Shown piece after piece: positions 11,162-22,138 of a stretch of DNA of 64,000 nucleotides. This DNA is from Hansfordia pulvinata (lineage: Eukaryota; Ascomycota; Sordariomycetes; Xylariales). Made by a program: the position numbers and the translations under genes. The stretch is taken from assembly GCA_006538405.1 (NCBI GenBank), contig BJKQ01000011.1:497501-561500 (forward strand), read 5' to 3'. Position 1 is the stretch's first letter. The number at the start of each line of letters is the position of its first letter. A model generated the notes under the pieces. The model did no database searches. It was given only the letters and a program-made list of their open reading frames with translations, and had not been told where the DNA came from.

Positions 11162-12984
11162 TCACGTCTTCGAGGATGGACTCGCGGTTGGTTTGCGGTT
11201 CATCAAGTTGCCAAAGAACTTGGCCAGGGTGTCCGTGTCGACTTGCGGCTGGGGCTCCTCAGCCTCCGCTTCTTCATCTCCTCCGCCCAAAGCCTCTGCC
11301 CCGGCTTGCCGATCCTGTTTCCTCGTTAACTCCCGTTCAGAGCACCTGTCGCTCAGTGGACCAGGGACAAAAGCACTCACCTTGAGTCGTTGGACCATGT
11401 CGTCGGCATCGACTTGGATGCCACCCATGTTGAACTGCACCGGCCCGATGTGGTCGCTGACAATGTCATCTGTTGGTGACTGAACAAAGGTTCTTTCCTT
11501 GCCAGCCTTTTCGTCCGCCTTCTTCTGCTGATCGAGGCGCTCCAACTGCTGACCCAAAAAGGCCTGCGTATCGGCCGAAGGTACCTCCACTTTCGAAGTA
11601 TCCGTATTGGCCTTTGCCAGTTGCAGAGTGTCCAGGCTCGTGTCTTGGACTTGTTGCTCGTACTGCTCTACCGCGGATCCTTCGGGCTCATCCGCCCCAT
11701 TGCTGTCGTCTGCCCCGTTAGGAGTGGTGCTGTGGAGAGAACTGGACTTCGGCGTGGGGAATGGTTGGTCGAGGTCGATGGACCAGCCATTACTGACGCT
11801 CTCAACATCGAAGCCGTCTCTCAGCACTCGGATTTTGCCCCACGAGTCCCAGTTCGGGGGCACCACGATCTTGTCTCTGTCGATCACGTTCGATTTGAGT
11901 GGCTGTCGTTTGAGCAACGAGTGGATGCCCAAGCTTGCGTGCACCAGTGATTGCAAGGGGGAGGACATCGAGGGCGAAGTGTAGATCAACGAGGCTCCGT
12001 CTGAATGATAGGTCAGCGCTGAGTATGGGCGTGGCAGCACGGGAAACTCAGAACTTACGCTTCAGCAGCACAGTCCGGAGGTATTGGAGGACTAGATCGA
12101 ACTGCTCCTCTTTCCAGGACTGGTTCTTTTCCAGGTAATCGATGCGCTCCGTCTGCGTACGTTAGCCCGCGAAAACATGACTGGACGGCAGGGTAACCGA
12201 CTTTCTGACAAACGACGCACAGGGGAAGACCCAATGCGTCCTCCCATTCACCAGGGCCCAAGGGAATAGCCACGTCACCCTCGTTAGTGACGGCGCCGGT
12301 TCCATCCAGGTTGACGGATCCGCCGGTGCGCCCGCGATCTCTCCAGCTCAGCATCGTTTCTTCCATCACCTCCTTGGACTCGTGGCTGAGCGACATGATG
12401 ACGGTCCGAAGCAGCAATAGCCACTCGCGCAGTTGTCGCATCCACGCCCAGGGCTGCGACCAGTCAAGAAGAATCACTATTAAGGTATTTGGTATGGTCT
12501 GCGGGGTCAAGAGTGGCTTGAGAAGAGAGGTGAAGGACGGAGCAGGGCTGCTGAGCATGTAAAGGGAGATTCGAGCGAGGATATCTAGAGATGCGCTGGT
12601 CAGGCCACCGGGTTCGGAACGAGTTATAGATTCAACAAGAGAAGACGTAAGGAAGCACGAGGCGGGGAGCGTACCATCTTGGTCAGCATCGAGAACATCG
12701 TAGTACGTGTAGCCAAGAGCAAAACTATTGGCTATAGGGGGTATCTTTGTGCTCTGGCGATCGGCGTTGCGGCGGCTATCTTGAGTGGACAGGCCAGCAA
12801 GGAAATCACGCTGCGAGTCGACAGAGCCGCCCAAGACTACAAGGTTCTTCTCAGGTAGCCGCTTGCCGCTCGCAACATTGTCAAGCATGGAGCTCCACAT
12901 GTCCTTTTTCTGTTCGCCATCTTTGTCGTCGGCTGACGTACTGGTACTCGTGTATGTCGAGTACCGGTTTCCGTTGGTCGTCAT
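11162..12984 (-). CDS. Cytoplasmic dynein light intermediate chain
   Basis: A dynein-1 subunit that binds the heavy chain through its Ras-like N-terminal fold and cargo adaptors through its C-terminus. Five exons: 12984-12675, 12584-12202, 12152-12059, 12000-11381, 11329-11162; all four introns (90, 49, 58, 51 bp) have GT-AG ends and correct phase. About 524 residues. A degenerate P-loop (NLVVLGGSVDSQRDFL) is followed by a Ser-rich segment and SFALGYTYYDVLDADQDD, LDWSQPWAWMRQL, LGLPLCVVCQKTERIDYLE and GASLIYTSPSM. The Ras-like domain ends near WSIDLDQPFPTP, and the C-terminal half is Ser/Asp/Glu-rich with a helical MGGIQVDADDMVQRLK segment. The last intron is 51 bp and in frame, so retention would add 17 residues. 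It is divergent from the IST3 gene. Confidence 0.93.
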
Positions 12985-14319
12985 GTCGGTTCGAGATAGT
13001 CAGGCAGCATCTGGCGGAAGCTCAGAGGTGCAATAGATAGCTGATGTGTTTGTTGTAGCTGCGGCCGGAGCAAGGGGCCTCAGGGTGAGGGTGAGATTGG
13101 CATGTGTCGATGGGAAAGCGGCTGGCGCGTCGGACGGGGCGCAGTGAATCCGGTCGGCGGACCAAGTCGACAGTGTCGAGTATGGATGCAGGGCGCCGGT
13201 GCGGCCGGGCAGGGACCGGAGTGCAGGGCTGGGAGTGACGGCGGTGACGGTGGAGATGGCGACGGCAAGTGTGGCGATGGCTCACCGCAGGCGAGACGGC
13301 CGTTGGGGCCAGACAAGCAATGGGGGCGGCGCACGCCAGAAGTGAAGCTGCAAAGCACCTCGTGGCGGAAGCGTGGTGGTGAGAAGGACGCGCGACACCA
13401 CGCAGCGAAGGCTGTGTCGTCGGAATTTTGATCGTTGAACGCGTCGACCAGGTCGTGGCGGACGGCACGAGGCGGTTACCTTTAGTTGGGTGGAAAGGGG
13501 TCCGGGCCAGTTCCAGCTGCTGCTACGTCCAGTGATGGATGGGACATGTCTTGATGTGCGTTTACGGGCGTGTGGGTTTGTACACCTACCACAACCAACA
13601 AACGGCGGAATGGAAGTCACAGCCATACCGTAACGAACAGTCCGTCGCGCGCGCAGCATCCAACAGGAGGACAGAATCGGAGGGTGCAGACCTGGTGGGG
13701 GACAATGCTTCCTTTGGCATTGGCCACGAGGAACACTCATCATACAGCCTAATACGCCATTAGCTCTGAGATTCTTCATCAAGACGAAAAGCTCAAGGCT
13801 GTCTCGGATGCACTTCTGGTCATGTCTTCAACAAGCCAATCAATCTCATGCTGAGAGACCAACGAAGAGATGGCCGTCTGAAACGTGAAATTGGATCTCT
13901 CCGTCTCTGTCATGGAGGACTCAAGGTTGTGATTGCAGAGCGCTACGTCCCAAAACGGCTTAGCTTACCGAGGCGACTCAAGTACATTCCGGCGCGTACC
14001 TTGTGAGATTGCATCACTGGCAGCTTCCAGGCCACGATATTGTACGAGAAGTGCACCGGCTACCAGTCTGGATTTGAGACCTGCTGGGCGTAAGTTCCTA
14101 CCTATCGAACTCGCACCTCACAGCTCTGTCGTTGTCGTGATAGCACCTTGTCGCGAAACTTTTTCTCTCCTACTCAAGCCCACGTCCCACACAAGCACCC
14201 CATGTCAGGCGACTTGCGCCAGCTCTGATTATCCCGGGTCGGGCACAGCAACGCGACTTGTCCTACCACGCCCATCGCGACAACGACACGGCAGATCACC
14301 GCCGTCATCCGCCGTCGCC
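12985..14319. promoter_or_regulatory. Divergent promoter region (dynein LIC / IST3)
   Basis: A 1.3-kb spacer between two start codons facing apart. It is GC-rich over 13050-13450, then more mixed. The open frames are Ala/Pro/Arg-rich and unsupported. No gene seen. Confidence 0.55.
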
Positions 14320-15611
14320 ATGAACCAGATTCGCGCAATCCAGGCGCTCAACAAGCGCGAGATTGAAAATGGCGTGTATGTCCCACCTCCGGCTTTGGGC
14401 CTCTTGTTACAGCCTTGTACTGACTGATCGCCCCCCTCCTCCGCAGCAAACCCGAGGCCTCGTGGCACACCGACTACCGCGACACGGCATTCATCAACTT
14501 TGGAGGCCTACCCTACTCGCTGACCGAGGGCGACGTGCTGGCCATCTTCTCGCAGTACGGCGAGCCCGTGTGGCTGCGGCTGATGCGCGACAAGGAGTCG
14601 GGCAAGAGCAAAGGGTTCGGCTGGATCAAATATGAGGACCAGCGCTCCACCGACCTGGCCGTCGACAACCTCGGCGGCGCTACCATCGCAGGCCGCCTGG
14701 TCCGGGTTGACCACGCCCGCTACAAGCCCCGCGACGACGAGGACCCGGACGAGGGCCGCGTCGGCTGGGAGGACATGCAGCGCCGCGAGCGGGGCGGCGC
14801 CGCGGATGCTAGCGACAGCGACGAGGACGAAGACGACAGCAACAGCAAACCCGCCCGGCCCCTTCTGAAGGAGGAACTCGACCTGCGCCGCCTGATCGAA
14901 GACCACGATGACGACGACCCGATGAAGGCCTTCCTCATCGACGAGAAGAAGGAGGAGGTCGCGCGGGCCCTCAAAGACGCCGAGCGCAAGGAAGGAGGAG
15001 ACAGGGACCACCGACATAAGAAACACCGCCATCACCATCGCAGTGACCGCAGCGATCGCGACCGCCATCACCACAGGTCATCGAGGAGGGACGCTTCGGA
15101 GGATCGTGACGGCGATCGCGAGAGCCGGGACCGCCGCAAGCGCCCCCGGCGTGACGAGACACCGGAAGCAATAGACGACGACCACCGCGCCGGGCGGAAA
15201 CGGTCCGATTCGAGGGACCGACACGAGCGCCGTTCCCGCGATCACGACCGCGATCGTCGGGACCGAGACCGCGACCGTGAGAGGCGCCGCGACGAGGGCG
15301 GCCCCAGAGACCGAGACCGAGAGAGACAGAGGAACAGGGACAGGGAGGACAGTGACAAGGACCGCCGTCGGCGCGGGCGTGAGGACACCAGGGACAGGAA
15401 TACGGAGGACAAAACGGATCGCCGCCGCCGCGGCGTCGACGACAACGACGACAGAGGGGCAAGTAAGAGGGCGGACGCGGAGAAGGAAGATAGGCGCAGA
15501 GATAGAAGCCGGGACAGGCGCGACGCCGACAGACGCCGGACGCGGGTCCGTGATTCGGGCAGCAGGGAGCGCAGCCGATCGCCTGGGTCACGCCCACCCC
15601 TGAAAGGATAA
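14320..15611 (+). CDS. ist3: Spliceosomal RNA-binding protein IST3/Cwf29/RBMX2 family
   Basis: RES-complex/U2 snRNP-associated splicing factor, nuclear. Exons 14320-14375 and 14447-15611 join through a 71-bp intron (GTATGT...CCGCAG); about 406 residues. The N-terminus has IRAIQALNKREIENG, characteristic of IST3, and SWHTDYRDTAFINFGGLPY leads into a single RRM (about residues 35-112). RNP2 is AFINFG and RNP1 is KGFGWIKY, followed by the typical extension RLVRVDHARYKPRDDEDP. The remaining two thirds is a very charged DRDR/RHRR-rich tail. Yeast Ist3 is much shorter; the RD/RS-like tail is normal for filamentous fungi and animals. Confidence 0.94.
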
Positions 15612-16234
15612 GATACCCCCTTTACTCGAGGCAGACAGACGAGCATGGATTCAGTCACTGTATCTTCACGAGTTTCCAATCCAGCACCAATTCCAAAGAC
15701 GTCTCCTGTAGTGATCGAGAAACCCTACCAGCTCCCAACAAGCGAACCTCTCCCATCTTTTTTCTGTGCTCAAAGTTTACCAACTCTACACGCACTTCTT
15801 TCTCATGCTCGGGCGCTGTCAAGGTTGAGCTATTGCAGAGACGTTGGCCAGCCAAGACATCTGAACGAAAATTGTCATACGTCTGGGAACAACGGATCTT
15901 GAGAACTCGAGTCAATCGAAATCTAGGTATGGGAAGTAAAGGGGCGACAACGAAGTCCAAAAGAAGCAACAAGCCTTGCAGCCCTGGTCAGAAACCCCAT
16001 GCCGTGCCACCGAAACCACAAACGCCATAGAATCCCTTCCATTTGCCATACTCCACGCCGATGCGGTTGCCCTTCGTCTTCAGACGCTCGGGAAACAAAG
16101 ACCCAAAACCAGAAATGTAGAGAAGAACGTGAAGAAAACAATGGGGACTGTTGGAGAGAGGAGCGCGTAACCATTCCTGGTCTCACCAGGGCACACGCCC
16201 CGCCATGTGCGGCACGGGATGACGAGCCCGTTGA
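15612..16234. terminator. 3' intergenic region between convergent genes
   Basis: A 0.6-kb spacer between the IST3 stop (+) and the PROPPIN stop (-). No gene or strong signal seen beyond the short AG-rich stretches expected of 3' UTRs. Confidence 0.5.
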
Positions 16235-17574
16235 CTAATTCCCCAGGTACCTCTTCCACCCTTCCCGTACCACAAAACGTCCATCTTCGTTCTCGCCCAG
16301 AACAAACTTCTCCCACCGAGCGTCCTTGCCAGCGCCAACCACAACCAGGCTGGATTCATCAACCCAACCGATGACACCCTTGACAGGGCGTGCTCGCGTC
16401 CCCAGCACGAGGCTGTCTCCGACAGGGGGCATTGTGTCGTTCGGTAAAGGCTCGTCCCCGGCCTCGAATCTGGTGCTGGCGAACGAATAGACGTCTTGGA
16501 ATGGGCCAAATGGTATGTTTGAAAGAAAGCCCCATCTATTCTTCGCATCGCTGTTCGTGCATCCCCCGTTGGCAGCATTGGCTTTCCCAGGAGAGTGTGG
16601 GGGAGTTGAGGGGGTTGCAGTATTGCGTCGGACGTTGATTACGTCAAACACATGCAGGCTCCCCTTGTCAGATGTACAAGCAAGCATGTTCCCAGATGGG
16701 CTGAAGCGTAACGAATACACCGCGGCGTTCTCTGTTCCGCGTCGTCGCTCGGCTAGCCTGGCACAGCTACTTGTGGAAAATATCCGTATGATGGTACCCT
16801 AAGAACTGTCAGTCCATTCGCTGGGTTGTCAGACGGTAACTCTCAACGAACCTTTTCGCTGGCTGTGGCTAGAAGCTCGCCATCCGAGCTGAGTTGCAAG
16901 GCTCTCAATCCCGAGTTGTGTGCGGGTATGATACTAACGCTGTCCGTATCCAAGTGTACGACTTGGACCTGGCCAGAAGTTCTACCAGGAAACGCCAGGT
17001 ACTTGTCTGTCAGACAGCAGAGACCTAGTAGGTTGTCGGCTGTCTCGTATTTGGCGAGGGGCTTGGGCTGCTTCTCAAAAGCATACACCCGCACGCTGTT
17101 CTGCAGAACGACAACGACTCTGGATTTGGACAACTGCACTCCGCGAACCGCAGTCAGGGTGGTTATTTCAAGCGCAACCTTGCCCTTGCTGTCGTCCCAG
17201 ATAATGACCTTGTTCTGCGGGAATTTGGGCGAGCGGCCTCCGCCAACGAGCGCCAGATAGTTGGCATTGCCCATCATCTGCACCAGTCCAATACCCGCAT
17301 TGAGGTCTGCCCGTGACGGGTTAGCATGAGCCCAAGACTACAATTTGAGGGAAACACAGGGAAAAACCCACCCTTGGAGACCTGCAGCTTGCAGGTGGCT
17401 GAGAACAGAACTGAGAGTCACCGTGTGAGTGATGTCGACAAGAGACGGCGGGGCGGGAGGCATACTACAGAAGCCCGAATTCAGCCCTACGCAAAACCGG
17501 CTTGCATCGTTGTTGAAGGCAACCGAGAGCACTGTGGGCTCGTTCGGAGCCTCAATGGGGGGTCGGGTATTCAT
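16235..17574 (-). CDS. hsv2: PROPPIN WD40 protein, Hsv2/ATG18 family (phosphoinositide-binding)
   Basis: A seven-bladed beta-propeller that binds PI3P/PI(3,5)P2 on autophagic and endosomal membranes. Exons 17574-17466, 17410-17372 (39 nt), 17306-16852, 16798-16235; introns of 55, 65 and 53 bp keep phase and give about 388 residues. The start is MNTRPPIEAPNE, followed by VLSVAFNNDASRFCVGLNSG, the conserved GIGLVQMMGNANYLALVGGG and NKVIIWDD. Next come LATASEKGTIIRIFST, the lipid-binding R-R-G in LAERRRGTENAA and YSLRFSPSGNMLACTSDKG. The first Phe/Leu of the usual F/LRRG is Arg here, but the two-Arg pocket core is kept. The short length and MNTRP start fit Hsv2 (WIPI3/4-like) better than Atg18. 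The 39-nt exon 2 is my reconstruction and is the least certain part. Confidence 0.88.
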
Positions 17575-19000
17575 GGCTTATGAGTGGGACCTGTCTCAAA
17601 GATTTGGCATGAACTCTGGCCCGGGCGATGCCGACCAGGGTGTATGGAGGCGGGTAGTATGTAGAAGCCGGTGGCAACAAGAACGGCACAGCTTCAATAG
17701 TGCACATGAACTGAGGGGCAAGGGTCACGGAAGAGGGCGATGAATCTGAAGCATGGCTGAAGCGCAAGGGGCGTGCGGGTCGGGCCTGATTATTGCCTCT
17801 GGGGGGATGCGATAGCTTCGCGGCGGTTGATTATCCGGCTTCTGAACGACGTTGGGAGGGACTCAAGCGTACGCCGGCGCTATGCAATAGTCTCCGTGTC
17901 CTCTTGCCTTTACCCGGAGTGCAAGCCGAGATGACGGTCTGCGGCGGGTTGGGGTGCCTAGTCAAAAAAGTGGCGGAGCGCGATGTGCGGTGCGGTGCGG
18001 TGCTAACGGGCGCTTGGTGACAGGCTGAAACCGCAACCAGTAGCGGTCGATGAGTGGCAGGTGAGTATTGATGGAGGTGGCGAAGGCGGATGTGGGTTGG
18101 CGGGGAATGCTCGCGATGCACCAAGAGGCGTGCGTCACTGGAACCGCCCAGCAGCGCAAGGCAAAGACAATAGCCGGGTTAAGAAGTGAAGACCATTCGC
18201 AGAGAGATCTAGCTGCAAGGTAGGCCGACGTAGACGAATCGAGTGACGGGCAGCGACACAAGACAGGCAGCAGGGAGCTGGAAGGCGACGAAACAGCCCC
18301 GTCGGCGTAGATGACCGTGGAGATGGACAAGCGGGCGGCGGGCAAGCCAGGCGGATGGGCGGGCGGACACGGTCGAAAGGAATAGGCGCCTGCACAGAGA
18401 CAAAGACGCAAGGCAGCCACCGAGGAAGGGATGATTGGAAAGGGCCGAGCCTGCGGTCAAGAGCGGATGCGAGGCGGTGATGGGAGGTGCAGGACGAGGA
18501 GCCCGCGCAACGCAACGTGCGAGGGTTGACGACAGGTCCGTCATGATGCGAATGCGGGCAGCCTGATCTGATGCTGGGTGGGCTCCCAGCTGGGCTGGTG
18601 GAGGGCGGCAGGGCAGCCTGGGGCGGGCCTGGGGCCTGGGGCCTGGGGCACGGGTGACGGCCACCAGCGCCGCCGTGAGCCCGGGCCTGGCGCCTCCACG
18701 GCAGGCGGGCGGCCTGCCACATCGACTCTCCGCCTGCGGTGTCTCCACTGCTGGTCCTGAGCTACTTCCCAAGGGATCATTGGTGGGCTGCTACCGGGTT
18801 CTTTTGCGCTCGTTTGTGCGTGCGTGATACATCGGGGATCAAGCGCAGCTGGGTACCTCATCTCCCCCACAAGGACGCATCACGGAGCAAGTCGCGGCAT
18901 AGACCCGGAGCGGCAGCTGCAACCTGGGGGGTCTGGACCTGGACCTGCCTTGGACCCTTATCTGACATTCGAGTACTCGTGCCGGAGAACGCGTGTGCAA

Positions 19001-19010
19001 GTACTCGTAC
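19001..19010. repeat. GTACTCGTAC motif copy
   Basis: Exact copy; a near copy (AGTACTCGTG) lies 28 bp upstream at 18972. Confidence 0.85.
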
Positions 19011-20023
19011 ATGCCTGGTGAGTACAGCAGCCTTGGCTCGGATTAGCTGGGCTGCCTCGGACGGACCAGTTGGGTACAGGCTCAGGGTCCTATGCTGACT
19101 TCCAGCCGTCTTATCAATCCGTCGTCTGATTAACGTGCCTGTGAGTGCGATGAGACCCAACGAGGACGAAGCATACGCGGAGGCAGTCAATGCTCAGCTG
19201 CTAGCGATTTCGTTTGATTCTGAAATCGAAACATGAATCGTTCCCTCCCGCCGTCGTCCGTGGTTCGGCTTTGTACTCGTAATTCACTATTTTGGGCAGT
19301 TACACCACCTTGTCCTCCTGAGGCTGGTCACGTGCTCCTGAAACCACCCAGCAGCTGGCTTCACGAAGCAAATAAACAAAGACTTCACGAAGGGGCTCAG
19401 TTTCTTCTTTAAAATCTGCCACACGAGCAAGGCATATACGCAGACTCCTGTCTGCTTCTCTTGCAGACGTAGCGCGCACTGTTGCCCACTGTCGCTAAGT
19501 GTTGATAGACTGACATCTGGGGATCCCGGTATGCTATATCGGACCTGCACGTGGTACGGCGAGTCAAGCAGGGCCCGGGAAACCGAAGCAGAGGTCTCGC
19601 CGACGTCTGCCGATTCCGACCCCACCTCCGTAGACCGTGGCCGAACAGCTGCATTCCAACCCGCGTAAGAGTGCCGGCGTGGGATGAGACACCCGACTCA
19701 CGGACGAGCCAGAGATGCGAGCGAGAAGGGGGAATTGATGCCAGGTTGATTGTGGCCGTAGTGAAGTATCAGACTGGCTCTTATTACCTCACCTGGGCTG
19801 CAAGAGGGGGAATCGGGAACTCTGATTAGAATAGGCAACTAGTGGCTTTCAGCGAAGACGCGTGTGTACAATGGTATTTGGCATTCCGCCAAGGTGTTTG
19901 GGATCTCGGTGTGCCGCGATGTTCGTAGGTGTGCTGCTTTCACTTGTTCGAGAGACGAGTAGCAAATGCTATCTTCGTACCGAGGCTAAGTTAGTTCCCA
20001 GCCAATTCCAAGACACTGTCAGT

Positions 20024-20033
20024 GTACTCGTAC
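20024..20033. repeat. GTACTCGTAC motif copy
   Basis: Exact copy followed by GGGTA, in the PROPPIN-septin intergenic region. Confidence 0.85.
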
Positions 20034-21635
20034 GGGTAGGCGTAAACCCCTCCACCTGCGCCGACCCTGACGGCTTCACGACAGCAGAGCAGATGGACAA
20101 GTAGTGAAGTGACCAGGCAAGTCCATCACTTACGGAGTACGAGTAATAGCTGATTACGATCCGAGGTCTGGTAAGCCCCATAGGAACTAGCTTCACAAGG
20201 CACTAGCCAATCTGCGTGGTTGCTGAGGTGGAGGGCACGTGTGGTCCCTTTTCCTATTCACGCCATTCTCATCGGCGCCCCTGTCTGTAACGCAGCCCCC
20301 TATCCTGCTGCTGCTGTCTGCTTCGTCTCGTCGGCCTAATTTACGAGTACTCGAATTTGTTGCTCGGGCAGCATCTCAACGCAGGGCTCTTCAAGTTCCC
20401 GGTACGAGAACAGCATCTGCAAACGCACGTGTCTTCTTGCTGTAGGCACGTGCTCGTCCCTACTGTAACCCAGCCCCAAGAAGAATCAACGTTGAGACCC
20501 GACATGCGTGAGTATGACACGCAGGTAGATATGGAGCTGCACAGCACGCCGACAAGTCCGGCCGTAGTTCGTGTTTCCTGCTGGATTATACTCGTGCCTC
20601 GCGGGAACGCATGCATGTCAAGGATGTGCTCTTGTGCACGAAACCATGCTGCCACCACTGGGGCCGATGCATCATGCCACCTTGTGTGCTTTGGCTCGAG
20701 TTTGGGGGCTCCTCTCCTGTCCGCGCCGACCGAGATTTGGGCCACAGCTTGATGTTTCACTTTCACAGTCCGAAATCCAAGTCAAGGAACCGGAGCAGCT
20801 CTGAATGGGATAATGGTTTCTCATCCTGTGCCAGACATGCTCGTGGTGACAAGAAGTTAGGTCTGTGCAAGCCTGCGCCACGAGCACGAGAACTCGTACG
20901 ACTACCAGGTCGATGGAGTCGCGAAGGACACTCGTGCGTCGTAACTCAGGGACAAAGAAGTTGAATTGGTCGCGTACGAAGACTAGATCTGATATGGAAA
21001 GAGGCCCACTGGCACCTGGAGCTCGCCCAATCATTACCTACCAACCGACCCCCGTTTCGACGGAGATCATCTTCTCTGGTAGGTATTGCTTTCGCTATCC
21101 GTAATTGTCCTCCTACGCCAATATCCCATCGTTGTACTCATACGTGTGCTCACAACCTACGGGCCCCTGATTCATGCGGTTATTTCTCGTCCACTACCTC
21201 ATTGTTATGAGTGAGAACCTGCAGCCTGCAGAGAAGGCATCAGGAAAGCGGTACTCACTGCCCACTATCAATTGAAATCTCCATCCCATCAGACAGATGG
21301 ATGCCGTCGGGATTGATGGGTGCGACGGCTGCCGGCTGTTGCGCGCGCGGACCATCCCCTTAATGGCACATCCATCAAGACTCCGTGAGGTCGGGTGCCC
21401 CATACGCCAGTGAATAAGTGCATCCATGTATCCGTACCTGTAAGATGGAGAGCTACCCGTACCTCGAGTACTCGGAAAGAGGTTATGTAGTCCGCCGCCC
21501 GCCTTCGAGTCTGGCTGGCGTGTGTGAGACGCCAGCGATACATCGAGAGATCCGGACCCAGGTACATGCAAAGCCGGCCTCAACATGCACTCGTCGATGC
21601 GGCGCCGTGGCCGTCCCTCGCAGCCCCCCAACGGA

Positions 21636-21645
21636 GTACCCGTAC
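21636..21645. repeat. GTACCCGTAC variant motif
   Basis: GTAC-CC-GTAC variant, followed 4 bp later by another CCCGTAC; the reverse-complement form GTACGGGTAC is at 21754-21763. Confidence 0.75.
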
Positions 21646-21753
21646 TTTTCCCGTACTTGCGCCCGTCAAATGGCCGACTGGGCAGCTTCTTCCCCTCTGT
21701 ACCGGTACGTCTCCGCTCACGCTGCCTGGCGTGTCCAGACGACCGGACGCAAG

Positions 21754-21763
21754 GTACGGGTAC
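21754..21763. repeat. GTACGGGTAC variant motif
   Basis: Reverse-complement form of the GTAC-CC-GTAC variant, about 375 bp upstream of the septin start codon. Confidence 0.75.
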
Positions 21764-22138
21764 TTGTCTATACACAGCAGTGCTCCCAGGATAATTGGTC
21801 GCAATCCACCTACCCCTACCCCTACTTTCCACCTATTCCTACTCCTCCCCTTTCCCAACGTCTTCTCCCTCTCTCTCGTCTGTCCGTCTGCTGTCGTCGT
21901 CGTCTTGTGATACCCCCCTTCGCACTCCCTTCGGCAGCTTTCTCACGATAGCTTGTCGTCGTTTCTCTTTGCTTCTTGCCTATCCCGCCCGCCTCGCATC
22001 TGCCTCGCCCCCCGCCCGCCTGTGCGCCAGCGAGAGCCCCAATTCCTGCTAGACACGACCACGGGCCGATCCCTCTCTACGAAGTATCACGAACCCCCCC
22101 CAGAAAAATAAAAAATAGGCCCCGTTAAGTAGCCTAAT

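Larger units (their letters stand above)
17575..22138. other. Long intergenic region with GTAC-motif copies, no gene seen
   Basis: About 4.5 kb between the PROPPIN start and the septin start, so the two genes diverge. Exact GTACTCGTAC copies lie at 19001-19010 and 20024-20033, near copies at 20136 and 20341, and CC/GG variants at 21636 and 21754. A pyrimidine-rich tract (about 21785-22030), typical of strong fungal promoters and 5' UTRs, precedes the septin. Open frames up to about 210 codons are overlapping, on both strands, and have no recognisable features. Confidence 0.5.

Noticed and set aside
14900..15611. DR-repeat tail of IST3 as a separate repeat element
   Set aside because: It is a continuous coding frame following the RRM and is normal for this family in filamentous fungi.
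21194..21832. 212-codon - strand frame upstream of the septin
   Set aside because: Arg/Ser/Gly-rich, overlapped by several + strand frames of similar length, and it covers GTAC motif repeats.
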